DNA of 64,000 nucleotides from Rhabdornis inornatus (lineage: Eukaryota; Chordata; Aves; Passeriformes; Rhabdornithidae), in NCBI GenBank assembly GCA_013397075.1, contig VWZS01009593.1, positions 915,545-979,544 of the forward strand, in the 5' to 3' direction. Shown one piece after another: positions 35,834 through 50,157 of the stretch. Made by a program: the position numbers and the translations under genes. The notes beneath the pieces were generated by a model, which saw only the letters and a list, made by a program, of their open reading frames with translations, had not been told where the DNA came from and did not search any database. Positions within the stretch are counted from its first letter, which is position 1. Every line of letters starts with the position of its first letter.

Positions 35834-37035
35834 AATAACTAGTGATTTTAATTGTGTAAATTATTATATATAATTCATAATGATGAAAAAATATGTGGCA
35901 GCTGCTACCATTACATGTCCGTGAAAAAATATCTGTCCTATAATTCCAAAGAGCAACTGAAAAGCAAAGCCAAGGTTTCAGCAATGCAGTAGTTCAGACA
36001 TTCATCAGAAAGTGTAAATACTGCTTATGGATTACATTAGGAAAATCACCTGTGCAGTATAGTAAGGAGGAAACTGTTCTTGTCTCACAGAGAAAAGCTG
36101 TTTTTATTGTGACACCATCCCTTCCTCTCACATTCGTTATATGGATAGCTTAGGATTTAGGAACACAACGCTTTAAGGACAGCATTTATAAGGCCAGGAT
36201 CAAATCTCTCTGAGGCGCTCAGTGAGCAATGAATTTTAAGTGATTTGTGGTTTTCATAGTGGGCTTTGTACATGGGGGGATAATAACATCAGAGGATTTT
36301 CTGCTTTTCTTTCCTATTTGCTTGTATGCCAGATTTACTTCTATGTTAGTCCACAGAGCACAAGTGGAAAAATTAAAAGTTGCTTAACCTAAAGAGATGT
36401 CCTTCCTATGTGACTGAAACCTGAAAAATACCCTCTAAAAGAGGTATAGAGAGTTCCAAGTTTATCTGAATACAGGCTTCTTCCTTTGCAGTACATTAAA
36501 CTCCTTATTTACAACTATTTGGGGTGCAATTTGTATATATGTAGGAGTCTGAAGCCACCTTAGTACCTGAGTTTCTGAAGTAAATATGATCCTAACTGAG
36601 CACAGAACTCTTCCCAGATAAGGCAGACCTGAATCTGGAGAAATGGAGACTGCTATATCAGAGCAAGACTCTTCCACAGACTGTTTCTGATGAGTGCTGA
36701 TTACAGCAGTAGGAAACCTGCTGGTAGGAGTGTCAGCATAGCCTTACTGTATCTCTCCCTTGGGTTTATATAAAATTTTAGTTCCATAGCATCTTGGAAA
36801 ATACAAAAAAACCCAGTTTCTGTTCCAGCATCCTTTGCAACCACAAATAAATGGTGAGGATGTGGATCTAGCTCAGTCTGGTTCTGAGGAGTAGATTTGA
36901 TCATTAATGTTCCTATTCGTATTTATTGCTGTAAACTGTGTTTTGCCATGTTAACAAAATATAGGGCTTTGATATGGTTTTGCTTTTTTCACCTTAGACA
37001 CAGTAAAAGCCATAAATCTACTTGAAACAAAGAAT
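35834..37035. other. AT-rich spacer, no gene seen
   Basis: No repeat family or gene recognised. Confidence 0.6.
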
Positions 37036-37810
37036 GACAGACAAGTTCAGGCTGAAACAGACTTCTGGAAGTCATCTGAGCCAATGTGTCTGCTCCAGCA
37101 GGGCTACATACAACAGGCTGCCCAGGACCATGTCTAGATGGCTTCTAAATATTTCTAACAAAGGATATCCCACAGCCTCCCAGGGAAACTTGTACCTGTT
37201 CTCAGTCACCCTCACAGAAGGAAGTGTTTCCTGATGTTCAGATGGAATGTCCTGTGTTTCAGTTTGCTCACCTTGCTTGTTGTCCTATTTCTGGACACCA
37301 CTGAAAAGAGCCTAAGTCTCCTTTCATTTTCCTTTCAGATATTTTTATAATGTGATGAGTTACCCCTTTGAGTCTTCTCCCGGCTAAATGTCCTCAGCTT
37401 TTTCTTCTATGATAGATGTTCCAAACGCTTTATCATTTTTGTCAGTCTTTGTGGACTTTCACGGCCGGACTCTTTTCAGTATGTCCTCATCTGTCTTGTT
37501 CTGAGGAGCCCAGAACTGGGCATGGTACTCCAGATCTCACCACTGCTGAATGAAGTGAAAGGATCACCCCCTTATTCTGCTTACAACACTCCTCCTCATG
37601 CATCCTGGGATAGTTTTAGTCTTCTTTGCTACAAGGACAAATTGCTGGTTCACAGCTAATTTGGCATCCTACAGGACCTCAGGACATTTTCTGCAAAGCT
37701 ATTTATCCTAGTCCACTCCTGGCATGAATGGGGTGAATGGGATGCCCTGGCCCTTGAGTATGACCTTTGCACTTCCTCTTGGATAGCTTATGCCCCGCTA
37801 TGCTGTCCCT
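37036..37810 (-). mobile_element. CR1 LINE 3' fragment, minus strand
   Basis: The left end is the CR1 3' region in reverse ('aagtcatctgagccaatgtgtctgctccagcagggc', then 'ggctgcccaggaccatgtctagatggcttctaaatatt'). It continues through the reverse complement of the CR1 3' UTR and C-terminal ORF2: 'cagtcaccctcacagaag', 'gatgttcagatggaa', 'ggagcccagaactgg', 'ttctttgctacaaggaca'. The right part (37700-37800) reaches the 'gacctttgcacttcc' region of ORF2. This copy has many substitutions and small gaps, so it is an older insertion. Confidence 0.9.
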
Positions 37811-40800
37811 CTGGAAGATGTCCATCTTCATACTGCTCAAACAGAAGTCCAATTTTAAAGAATATTTTGAACAGATTATTGAGTTGGAAAAGCATTAATT
37901 GATGCTTTATCAGCAGCAACTGTTGGAGTTTTGAAGTTGTCTGAACAGTGCATTAGGAGTTGAGAACTGTTATGTATTTTTCTTTGTAGTGACATTTATT
38001 TCCTCAGTGGCTTTGCTATGTCTCTGCTCAACTGTACTCAACGCTATAAGAAAGTATTTATTGGCCTAAATTATGATTTCTGTTTTTAAAATGAGGGAGA
38101 TTTTCACGAAGAAAATTGTTCTGAAGAGTTGCTGTAGAAATTACTCTGGTTAATGCATTAAACTGGGACATAATCAATCTGGCTTTAGTTCCATCCTCTG
38201 TCATGTACTTCCTCATATATAATGGACAGGTTTATTCCTTACTTTCTCCAGGATAAAGGCGATAAAAATTGTTATTTCTTATGTTTTTGCTGTCTTGTTC
38301 AATAGATAACACTCCAGAATGGGGTGCTTTACCCCTTTAAGACACCCTATGCTGGTTTACACTCTCCAGCTGTTCATACTTTCATCTTCTACTCATTAGA
38401 CTGAAACTACTTTGCTGCACTTACCTTCTTGAAACCAATCAATATCATATAGGCATGCTTAAGCTTGTATTCCTCTACCAAAGATGCCTTCTATGCAGTT
38501 AGAGGCTGCTTTCCTTGAATCTATTGAAAATTCCTCCCTCAAAGGAGAAACTGTATAACTTCATGTCCTGATTCTGCCAGTAACTCATTGTACAACTATC
38601 TGGATCTGAAATTCAAAATTATTCACATATGCATTCTGATAAAAATAGCTCAAATGGCACCTATAGTATTCAACATCATTAATTCCATTTTACAATTGTT
38701 TGACAGACCACATCTTCCTGTAGCATCTATTATCCTACACAGAATTTATAATATAGATTAGGAAAATTTAAATATGTGTTTATGAATTAAGGACAATAAC
38801 TTGTGATGCTCAAAGAAGCCCAGTATGTGCTTATTTAAATTGCAATCTTAATGCTTTATTAAGGGAACATGGGTTTGCATTTCTTCTGCAAATGTATACA
38901 AAGCTCAATCACTGATCTAATAATTCTTCCCTGTACTAACTATTTTTCTATTGCATTAGTAAACCTCTTTGTACACAAGCAGTCTGAATATAATGAATAC
39001 TTCTAAAGTGCACTGCAGGTATTTTATAATCTCAAATATTATCATGAAGTTTGGAATAAAAATAAATCAATGGTAGCCCAAGTATTAAAATAGATATTAT
39101 GAAATAACATAGCCCCTAAATAAGTGAGTTTTTTCCTTTTTATATTATTTCCTTTTCGGACCACCACTCAAAGCAAAAACCTTGACCAGAGGTAAGTTTC
39201 GGCCTTCCTTCCTTTTAATCAGATAGAGTTGAATTTATAGTTCCAGACAAGATGTCAGGAAATATGGCTTCTAGGTCAATGATTTAGGAGTTTTCTTGTT
39301 CTTCACATAGCATGAGTGCCATCTCTCTGACAATCTCACTCATTCTGATGTCCATCATGAATATGGCATCCTATTTTAGGGCCTCCATGTAAATAAATGA
39401 AGTAAATTGGCTCCTAACTCATATTTTGTGACTTACTCTTTGGAAAGGTATTCCTCACTCTATACACTCTTGATGAAAGTCTTCAGGAAATAGCTGGTAG
39501 GAATTTAAATCTTATTAAGGAAATGTTGTATTAAAAGAGTTTCCTTTCAGTTTCTGATGCCATCAAAATAATTATATACATCACATTGTAATAAGTATTT
39601 CAGCACTGATAATCTGTAAACCAGTAAGTTTTACTCCAAAGAAGATTTTGAATCTGAGAAAAAAGATTGATCTAACCCATTGGTTACGTTTTCCTTGTCT
39701 TAATTAACTTAACTATAATACAAACTGTAATCATCCCTTGCAAGAAATATATTTTCAAACCAATACTTTTGTGCTCTCTGTCATGGCTTGGATAGTCATC
39801 CATCAAAGTAATCAATATTTCTCTTCCAAAGTCTACCATGAAATTTTCCTTTGCCACAACCTATTCTATTAACCACTGTTGTCTGTTTCCCTTGCACTCC
39901 TTAGTATAATTTTATTGAATATTTTTTCAATAAAACAAGTTATAAAAAGTTTGAAAAAATGAAGACCTTTGTCTACAGATTTCTTTGTGCTCTATACCAG
40001 CACGGTGCTTTGAGAAAAAATATTCTGTATGTGAATAGCACAGCTGGATGCTATGAGAATAACAAAGCAAAATAATAAAGACTATACAAAGTAATTTTCA
40101 TAAAAAGTTGATTCCTTTGTACAGGAAATAAGCATCTGGTATGAGCAGAAAGAAAAGAGTCCTACCTCAAGGTCAGTCTCAATAAAAGCTTGAAAGGAAT
40201 TTATTTTTTTTCCCACAATTAAAGAATAAAAAGATAGTTCAGCAGTTTTCAACCAAAATTAACTACTTTTAACCTCCTATTAATATTTAAATATTTTCCA
40301 TACTCTTAAAAGGCTCAGGAATGCTCTATACCTTCAAAAGTTTCAGTCATCAGACGTCAACTAAAAAGGAACATTTTCTTACATCATAATTAATTGAGTG
40401 AAAGTGCTGTTCAATGTTGGAGTGACACAAATCATATGGTAGTTACTTTGGCTTTTAAACCTTGGTTCGAATGAAATTGTTATTTTCTGACTTCTGGCAG
40501 AGCTGTGACAAGATTTGTTGTACATAAGTTACACACAGATATACGCAGTTACTGTACACACAATCACAGTCACTGTGACTGAGATGTAGAAAAGTGGCTG
40601 TATACAGACTATGTATCTGGTTTTAGTTTAAAGCTATTTCCAGGAAATGTTAGAATTGTCACTTCCTGACAAGAAGGTAGGAACATTTCTGGGATTTGAA
40701 AAGTTGTGGCCATTGAATGACCTGCAGCAGATTAATACCAGCTTGAAGAGGAGCCAAAAATTTCCAAATCCTAGATAAGTTTCAGAGAATCCTCAAAGGC

Positions 40801-43800
40801 TATCCACATGACATTTTTGAAAAGAAGGGAAACCTCAAAGTACCATAATTCCAGTTTAGAAGGACAGTTCTGCATTCATAGAGACATATTTTCTCAGTTC
40901 TGTAGAGGCTGTAGTGGAAAATGATACTTCCTGGGTCCTGGGAACTGTTACATGGTGGGTTTTTTCAAAGGATAATATTATATGTTACGTTAAGAATTAA
41001 AACTTCTCATAACAACATACCTTAATGTATTTAGTAAACTCAGAAGTAGAATTCGGGTTAACAAAGAAAAAGTAGAGGAAAAAAATCTCAATATTTTTAT
41101 GGAATTGAAAATAATGTAAACAAACTTTTCACAATTTTGGGATGAGAAAGAAAATTATTGAATTTCTTGTTCTACTGTTCTTCAGTGTCCACGTGTATTT
41201 GCTATTCCTGCTAAGGTATTACTCCTGCTAGACCTGATTCACTTTACATAAATAATTGTATGCTAATTAGAACGAGGTCTTTATTCTCAGCCTCCTGCCT
41301 GGCAGATAAATGCCCTAATTACTGAGACTCTGCTCAGGTTCACCAAATATGTAATTTAGAAAAGAAAAAACAGCTTCAAGTTTTTGAAAATATGAAAGTA
41401 TCTTATGTAGCATTCCTATGATAACTCATATTGCTGTACTGGAAAAAGATTTCACATTAACTTCATGATTTTAAAAGGTCTTTTTAAACAAATAATTTTT
41501 AAAGTAACTTTATTACTTCAGAAAAGGGTGTTACATTTGTAACATTTGGGAAAATGACCTACAATTACAGCTGTCATTTAAATAGTAGTTTGCAGGAAAA
41601 ATTATACAATTTATCTAATATTTTAAAAATCAGGTAAATGACACCTAGTAGCTCATCTGGATCTTTTAACAGTAGAAATTAATACTGAATTGGGATTTTT
41701 TCTTAATTTCTCCTGTCATTATGTGTAAGTTATATTATTTGAATAGATTTATTTTTATTTCAGTTTTTCATTAGGCAAATAACTATATTTCTTCGCTGGT
41801 GATTAATTGTCATAACATTTGGGATTATATTGCAATTTTACAATGGGTAGTCAAGAAAACCCAGATACAAAATTAAAACTTATTATTAAAATATTCCCTG
41901 GTTAATTACCCCTGAAAATGCTGAGTTATGCCAAACATAAGTTTCTGAGGGTTCAGAACAAGGATATGACTTTGATTTTGTTTTCCTGTTAATGGAAATG
42001 GGATGATTGCTGCTTCAGAGTGCTGTGTCTTTAAGGATCCTAATTTCTTCAACAATTCGGAGCAAATTCCACTTAGTGGAAGAGGATAGATTCACCTCTC
42101 CCCTCTCCTTTGGACTTGATTTTGAAACTTCCACACAGCCTTAATAGCAAGCTGTTATCAAATTACATGAGACAGAAAAATGAATAATAAAAAAATACAT
42201 ATCTTTCCTTGACCTTCAAGTTTGCAAATAGGAATAAATTGTTAATTTAGGTCATTTAGGAGTTACACTTTAGGCAAACAGACTGGAAACTGTTCAAGCT
42301 GTTACCAAGGAGATGGTGAGTCATCCTGAGTTTTCTAGGATCATTCAAAGGTGTTGCTGTTAAAAATATTAGATATTTAGCTTATTCTGGAAGATCAAAC
42401 CTGTTCAGCAGATGAACGTCAAATTTGCTGATTTCACTCTTATTTTTAGTTGTCTCTTCTCAGGTCACTGACACCAAGGCATGGAAAAGTATTTTAATGA
42501 TTTTTTTTCAGTAAATATGTATTTCCAAAAACCTTTTCTTTCTCACCACATCTCTTCCTCAGTTCTCTTGCAACTTTTCTCTTCTCTTATTTTATAAATA
42601 GATAAATAAATAAAAACTTAGATATGTTACATGCTAATCATGCTACATGAAGACTGATTGCAACCCATTTTTAATCAATGGGACTTCATTGGTTGCATCT
42701 ATTCTTTCATGAAATTATATAATCAATTTTTACGTTTCATTTTTGCCTCTAAGTACAAAATGGGCCTTTTCTGTTGTTATTTATCAAGTATTTTGCCCAG
42801 CTTAAGGTGTTAAAATTAAAGCCGTCTTGAAAATGTGGTACTGAAAACAAATAAGTAGACCTGCTTTTGTTATAATCCTATCAAATGAGAGAAATGCACA
42901 CTTCTCTCTGTTCTTTCTCTTGATTTTGCATTAATCAAAGTAAATTCTCTGAAATTCTATTGCTAGGCTAAAGCATGAAAAGAAATAGATTGCAGAATCC
43001 CTCTCACAGAAAGTTAAACATAAGATCTTCTTTGTTGGAACTCCTTTCTGTTCTGCCTTCTTGCACATTGTACACTGACAGGTGAGTATCTCAAATGAGT
43101 AGGTTCAGTACACAGTAAATAAAGGTTTTGTGCTTATCACAGTTTGTCAAGAAGCTGCTGTTTGTGTGTGTACTCTGATCATCAGAGCTTGAGGATTTCT
43201 GAAGCATTTCACAAAATTATTTTTTCTTTTTTTTCTCCTCCAGTAATTTCAAAGTATCTGTGACCTTGCCCAGTTGTTTTCTCTTTTTCACAGTGTGTAC
43301 TGCATTCCTGCTTATACAAGATGCAACTACCCAGTAATCGTAGTAGCTTCATAAAACCACCACCTGTGGTTTAATCTGGGCACTCCACATACACTTGCCC
43401 TGTTAAAAGCTGAAGTCTGAGATTATTGTTCTTGCAACACCTGAGACTTTTCTGAGATCTAAAGGAAAGCTTGGAAGTGTTACAAGAGTTCGAATTGTAT
43501 TTTATGAAGGTGTGCCACAGCCCTGCAATGAGAGAAGTGTGTGGTGTTAGATTATGTGATCTGTTCTGAGTGAAACAGAGAATTAGGTCACTTGTGGTTT
43601 ACAGACAACTGAACATGATTGACTTAGCAGTAACTCTCACTTCAACTTTCCAAAATTAGGAATAGATTTCTGAGAGTCAAATGCCTTTGGAGCTGCCTAG
43701 CTTGTTGGCTAGACAATTCTTGATATAGTGAAAACTCGAAGTCCTTACTACTTTCACAAAGATTTACTGACGCTTTTAACTTCAAAGCATGCAGGTTCTA

Positions 43801-44160
43801 AAGATTCAGTATTTACTGCTTCTCCCTCCAAGCAAGAAATTCTGCAGAATTGCAAATTACTAAACCTATTTATTATCAACATAGCTGTGAAAGGGTCAAA
43901 GCTTGTTCTTAGAAGTCCTCAGAAGTGAGAAAAATGAAAATAAAACAAAATAGTCTGAACTACATTAAAAGAAAAATAAATCACTATTACGCTAATTTTA
44001 CCAGAAGTCATCCCAATAAGATTATGGAAAATTGTAATAAAGTAATTAAATTCTTATTATATCCCTGAATTTTCATGATACATCACAAGTGACTGCATGG
44101 ACAGACAAGCAAGATTTTCAGTTTCACACTGCTCTAGTTCTGATTTGAACAAATAAAAGA
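37811..44160. other. Long AT-rich spacer, no gene seen
   Basis: 6.3 kb without a recognised gene or repeat family. A decayed MIR-like stretch near 38199-38275 was considered but is too weak to call. Confidence 0.55.
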
Positions 44161-44164
44161 TCAT

Positions 44165-44945
44165 GGAATGTTGGAGTGTGTGAAACAGAGGCCTCTCTGA
44201 ATTCCTCAGAGAGAGATCAGAGTGCAGGAATTGAATTAAAACCTTTGGATGGATTAAAGTGTATTAAGCCACTCATACATGAAATAGAGGTGTAAGCTTA
44301 AGTTTTAGGTAAGTGAGATTAAGTAAGATTAAGTAAGTAAGAATATGTTTTAAGTGCCTTAAAAAGTAAAAGCCTTAGAATCTAGTGTAGAAAACAAATT
44401 TCAAAAACAAGCTGCAGTGAGAGCTCAATAACATAGTTCTTTACATAATAAAAATATAGTAAGAATATTGCTTACATTCTTCAGATAGAACAGATAGGCT
44501 ATATGTGCAAATTATACGTAAACTTTCATATTATAGAACCAGAATTCTAATAGGTTTAGAAGAAATGCTTCAGATTCGTGTTTTTAGCTCATTGGCTAAT
44601 TTGTAAATAAGAATCCGTGCACTGGGGAAAGACCCTTCTCTCTCCTTTCTCCTCACCACCATCATCATCGCCTGGAAGAAGAACAGGAGCTGTGGCTGCA
44701 ACTTCAACCCTCCCAGAGCCTTGCACCAGGAACTGCTTCTGTTTCTGCAATCGGGACTTTACTTCTAATCAGGACTCTATGCCAAAAGCTTTTAACATGG
44801 ACTTTAACACTTGGGACTCTGTCTTTTGAGACTAATGTGCCTTTACTATAAACAACTTTACAGCAACTAACAACTGCTCTGCTCTTTTGAAGACCTAAAC
44901 CCAAAACAATCCCAACAATGGAAGTTATTCACTTTGAAATGACAA
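44165..44945 (+). mobile_element. Possible LTR-derived block, plus strand
   Basis: Text from about 44165 to 44945 is reminiscent of an LTR-type repeat I have seen in songbird sequence. It has a CATTGGCTAA CCAAT-like box (44590-44599), a following TTTGTAAATAAGA that could act as a TATA element, and then a GC-richer leader (44630-44760). A short tandem run of AAGTAAGATT/AAGTAAG lies at 44305-44341. I could not place TG/CA ends or TSDs. The 70-codon frame at 44617-44829 has no family resemblance. Confidence 0.35.
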
Positions 44946-47153
44946 CGATGTCTCAGGACCATCATAGAACTTTCCAGATGAAGAAGTTAGAATGATTTTG
45001 GGTAGGTATGTGAAAGGTGCAAGAAGTCAATGAAGACACAAGATGTTTAACAATTTAATGTCTGTTATCATAAAGTCGTGTTTGTTCTTTGAGGGAAAAT
45101 GGTTTGAAAAGATTAATGACATAAGTGCATAAATTAATTTGTGTAAAAGGACTGATCATTGTCAGATCCCTGAGTTAGAGTTCAGAGACTTCACTCTTGT
45201 TGTTCTTTAAGAACAGCTTTGGGAATCAGTCAGTCTTCTTGCTGATCTAGAGAATATAAATTATATAAATGTCATAAATATATTCTGAAATATTGGTCAA
45301 ATCTTCAAAACAGCTTCTGAGCAGCATCATAGGAGCTGGTTTTTTTATTCCTGTGCTTGCAATAGACACATTCTTTTATAGATTTAAGAGGCTTTGCTTA
45401 AATTGATGTCTTTCAATCGAGGAAACAATCAGTAAAGTGTGAACTGAAATCTAGACAAAAGGTACCCCTAAACTTCAATTTCCTTTGCAGTTTCTTACTT
45501 CAAATGAGTTCACAAATGCAAACTTCATTCGATTTTTATATCAAAAGATTCTTTGTTAGAAGCCCATATTTTTAATGGAACTGTTAATCATGTTTAAAAA
45601 TTTAAAAAATGGAAAAAGACATTTTATGTGATTTTTTTTTGTGTGTTTGTTTCTTGTTTTTTCCTAAATTCAAATTATTTTCAAAATATCTAAATAATTT
45701 TCAAAAACTATCTGGATAGATTTTTTTTAGAAGATACTTCAACTGCTTTTTATAGAATTTTGGTGTTTATTTTAAAATATATTGAAAAAGTAAACAGGTA
45801 AAAGTAAGAGATAAATTTGTATAAGAATGTAATTTGTATAATTTCTTTTATTTTACCAAGCTTCCACATTTCAGAAATTAATAAAATTATGTTGTTTCTA
45901 AAACCTCTGGGAAAAAAGCTGGGGTTTTTTCCTATCCTGCTTTCATCTCTTTCATTCTCTGCTCTGAAAAACATGTACGCTCTTAATTTCATCCTTTTTA
46001 CTGACAGCATTTACACACTGACACAATTTACATGATATAATTATGTACTTATTTTATCCATCTTTCTCCTCTGGTGCACTGTCACTTGTACTTAAGACAT
46101 AAAACTGGAATACTAACAAATCCCTTGACTGATTTGGTGAAGACATTCAGCAGTCTGTGGTCTCAAGTTGATCACTGTGTTCATAAAAAGGTCGGTACAA
46201 ATAATGCAACATATGCCATATTTCTAGAAATAGCTTAATTATTTAAATTCCTTTTTCTGGTGTTCTCAACTTTGTAACTTTATTATTCTCTTAACATTTT
46301 TCACATGAGTTAGTGGGAGAGATAGGAAATACTTCTCTATTTGAATAATAAAGCTTCAAGTCACACAGTCAGATCTTCAGTTTATTACTTTGCTAAAGAA
46401 ATGCAACATATATATAGATTTTGTCTCTTCTGATTCAGCTTTCATTATAAATATGATACTCTATGAATGTCTGAAGTATTACAACATGCATAATATATTC
46501 CTTTGAACTATCCTAATGCATGCATAGAGCAGCTCATCATTTTTCATTGAAAACTCACAGAGTATATTTGCTATTTATCCTGTGTTGATTTTGTGTTAAC
46601 TAACACACCATAAAATTTAATGAAAATTACTGCTTAAGAGTAGTTCAAATACTATGTAGCTTCTAATTGTTGAATGCAATGATCCAGTTAATCTTGCAAT
46701 TATGTGTGATGTCTTTTTCACGTCTCTAGAAACGAAGTCTATGAATTTAAACATATATTCTTCCAACATGTAGGCTGCAAAAGCTTTTTAAGGATGGTTT
46801 TCAATAAATAAAAACTAACCTCAGAATCAGATTTTACAATCAGTAAAAATATATTTTTTTTCTAAAGAAATGGAAATAATCTTTGCAGTTAAAAGTTGAA
46901 ATGAATTTACGAGTTAAGACAGATGGCTAACAGAAACTAAAATGCAATTTTAGCTGCAGATGTAAACAAGCTTGGTAGAAGCCTGCAAAAACCATAAGAA
47001 CCTCAAACTCTTCCCCTTTTCTACAATTAATTTTTTATATTTGTTCCCCATGCACAGTAATTTCCCTTCAACAATATTGTATTAACATTTTGCCTTTTGC
47101 TTTTATACATAATATAAACTATTTCTTTCTCTCTCTCTTTTTCTCCTGCACAA
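44946..47153. other. AT-rich spacer, no gene seen
   Basis: No gene or known repeat recognised. Confidence 0.6.
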
Positions 47154-47177
47154 ACACACACACACACACACACACAG
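47154..47177. repeat. (CA)n microsatellite
   Basis: About twelve CA dinucleotides in a row, interrupted only at the ends. The Val/Cys-rich minus-strand frame across it is low-complexity. Confidence 0.9.
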
Positions 47178-47698
47178 GGGCCAGCTGGGCTTGATGATCT
47201 AGACAAGAAGTTCACAGATTTTACCGACCAGTGCAATGTATCTGGAGAAGCCTTCAGCAGCAGTGTAGCCTGCAGGGCTTAGAACCTGTTTAAAGCCTCA
47301 GGGTACCAAAGTTATTCTTCTGAAGAACTCCTGTTTTTCATCTGTCAGTCTTCACCTCCTGTTTTTAAGTTTTGCTCATTTTCTACCACATCCTAAATAC
47401 TCATATCAGTTTTTACTCTCTTTGTATCTCTTTAGCATTTTCAATTGATATATACCTTTAACTTTAAGACTGTATTGAGTTTGTTATCAAAGTAATGTCT
47501 GTCATCTATTTAATACCTGAAGATTATAATTTTTGCCTTGAGTCTCTCTATTGTAATTACAAAAAGTGTGCTTCCCTTGATTATTCTTTAATTTCCATGG
47601 TGATTTTTTTTCTACTGCCTTTCTTTATATAAAAGAGGTGGCAAATCATGAGGAAACACAAAGCTGATCTGCACTAAACTGAGCTAAAAACTTGTCAC

Positions 47699-47788
47699 AT
47701 TTTTCACACTATGGTGTCATCTTCCCAAAGATGTCCAAATGTAAAAATTTTTCACACTATGGTGTCATCTTCCCAAAGATGTCCAAAT
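47699..47788. repeat. Tandem duplication, 48-bp period, 42 identical bases
   Basis: Positions 47699-47740 and 47747-47788 are identical (starting ATTTTTCACACTATGG and ending GATGTCCAAAT), separated by a 6-base linker. Perfect identity over 42 bases suggests a recent local duplication. Confidence 0.95.
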
Positions 47789-48360
47789 TACATGTATATG
47801 TAAAAGGATCTGTGAATCATTGTCAGAATCTTAATTTTAATGAAAGCATAATATCAATAAAAAGCATGTTTTCATTTTTGAATGAACTTTAATTTAATAT
47901 TATTTAAATTCAAATCTCATTTTAATTGGAAAAATACATGAAATAAATTATGATGAGTGACATTTTAATACTTAGAGGGCAAAAAGAAGTGAAAAGCCTA
48001 CATGAAACTTTTATTCTCTCTTAGATAAACACCAAAAATTAAGTTACTTTTCCTCATTTAGTACAATTTCTTAAATTATGAGAAATGTACCATCACATAA
48101 AACTCAATCCCTATAATAGGTTATCTGAATTAATTTCAAGTCAAATTAAAATGTTTCAAGTAAACCTTCTTTGTACAAATGTTATTTTTCAAAGACTGGC
48201 ACAGTGTAGGAAAAGAGCCAAGAAAATCCAGCCTCTTGGGTTCTAAGAAAGATTCCATTTACATAAAAGAGGATCAATCTTAAAATTAACACGTTTTTTT
48301 CAGAATACAAAGTAAACAAATTCTGCAAGCATTAAACTCCGGGTGACATTCTGATGTCTT
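47789..48360. other. AT-rich spacer, no gene seen
   Basis: No gene or repeat family recognised. Confidence 0.6.
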
Positions 48361-49150
48361 ATTGCCCAGGGAACCTACCTCTTCTTAGGTTTTCTCTGCA
48401 TGGGAAAGCATAGGCATTTCAGGCACCACCAAGTCTAAAAAGACATAATAATTTCTCCTATGTAGCTTTGGGGTTGTTGTCTCCTCTGGCAGCCTCAGCT
48501 CAGGACCCTTCTGCCCAGATTTCTGAGGATTCAGCTGTCACTCTCCCCTTTGCAGGGTTGGCCATTATCAAAGCTGAGCTGATGACCCAGAGACATATGC
48601 CAGGGGACACTGCCATGGAAGGTCACACAGACTGCCACAGCAGTGCTTTTGACTGCATCTACACTCTGGACTCACTTTTAGGACAAACACAGGCAGCCAA
48701 GCCCCCTCCTCTTGGGCTGGCAGAGAGAGAAGCTCACTACTGTGGGCACACACACAATTTTACAATTGCTCTGCCGGTATCTCAGACCTTCTTGCTCATC
48801 CCACGAGTTTGCTATTCCCTGACTGGTCCAGCATAATACTTGCTCATTCTTTTGCTAAAGAACACAGGCATGGATGGAGAGTGAGATTTTGTAGAGAGAT
48901 AGCTGAGAAAATAGTTACTGAGAAGACAGAACAGATTGCATTGATCAGGTGCAGGGTTTGGTCAGGCAGGCATAAAGACAATCCACATTTTTCATGCCAC
49001 GGGCCCTTTTTATACCCACTTTGTTTCTCCCTGATCCTCTTCCCCTGCACAGTTCCTCATCAGCTGGCATAGTCTCACTGAAAGCCCATTCCCTTGCCCC
49101 CAGCATCCTGGACCCTCCTGTTTCCATCCTTCTCAGAGAGAAATATTACT
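48361..49150. other. GC-richer block with a strong minus-strand TATA-like box
   Basis: This block is visibly richer in C and G than its flanks. On the minus strand TATAAAAAGGGCCC (49001-49014) is a strong TATA-like element. The 122-codon plus-strand frame at 48468-48836 and the minus-strand frames show no domain I recognise. The composition and promoter-like element are consistent with an LTR in minus orientation, but I found no TSD or polyadenylation signal, so the class is undetermined. Confidence 0.35.
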
Positions 49151-50157
49151 ATTTTATCTGACATGGATGTATTCGACGTGTGAGGTGAAGCACCTGCACA
49201 TTTCAGATACCTAAAAAGAAGACTTGGTATTAATTAGGCTCAGCCTGGTCGAGTCTGATGCAGTTTTGGTTGTGAAAGAAAGTAATTTATAAAAACATAA
49301 TTAAGAACTGCAGATAACTACAGAGTTAAGACATCAAGGGCCTAAAAGAAGGTAATTAATGATTGAGGAAACTACATTTTGGATTTTAAAATATTAAAAA
49401 GCTTTATATCTCTTGTGGAAATACTTGACAATATCTTCCTTTGGAAAATGTATAAGAATGTGAGAATAATTCTGATCCATGTATTATGCATTATTTATGA
49501 AGTTCCTACAAGATAAATCTCCAGATAAGACTTTTTTATATGACAGTGTTAATGTTTACTGGGGCAGTCTTCTTCATGTTGGCTTCTGTTCGGGAATCCA
49601 GTGAATGGATCTCCTGCTGTAATAAGTGAAAGAATAAATGTTTCCATTATTTAGCCCTAGTCTGAACTTCGAAACAAACTAGGACTTGTTTGTTACCTTC
49701 AGGTATTCTATTACAGACTGTATAGTTCTGCTACCTGGTTGATGTTCTTTCATATGTGAACCTTGATGCAAAGATATATGGCTTAATGCTTACAACAGAT
49801 TGGTTTTGAGGGGCCTTTCAGCACTTTATGACATCAGAACTGAAAAGTACCTGAATTGTACTGAAGGAGAAGTGATAGAAAAAAGAAATTACTGGAACTC
49901 AGCAGAACACTCACTTCTGTGTCTGGAAGAAGCTAAACAAGAGCTAGAATTATTGGGCCTTTTACTAAGAAAATATTTCCATTTCTGAGTGTTAAACTGT
50001 GCTGTAATGCCAAAATTTCTCATCTTCTAAAAGATTCACTTGGTGGTATACGAGTTTGTCTGTAACAGTGTTTAGTAAAAGCTCTAACTCTGAGCAATTA
50101 AATTAAACCTCAAAGTTCCTAGCATCACTGTTTATTTGAAAGCACAATTTCTGCAGT
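49151..50157. other. AT-rich spacer, no gene seen
   Basis: No gene or repeat family recognised. Confidence 0.6.

Noticed and set aside
38199..38275. Possible MIR SINE 5' region
   Set aside because: Only scattered word matches; indistinguishable from background by eye.
48468..48836. 122-codon plus-strand open frame
   Set aside because: No recognised domain, overlapping minus-strand frame, and a GC-rich setting that favours chance open frames.
49230..49265. tRNA-like words (GGCTCAGCCTGGTCGAGTC)
   Set aside because: The spacing does not allow acceptor and T arms, and no cloverleaf could be formed by eye.
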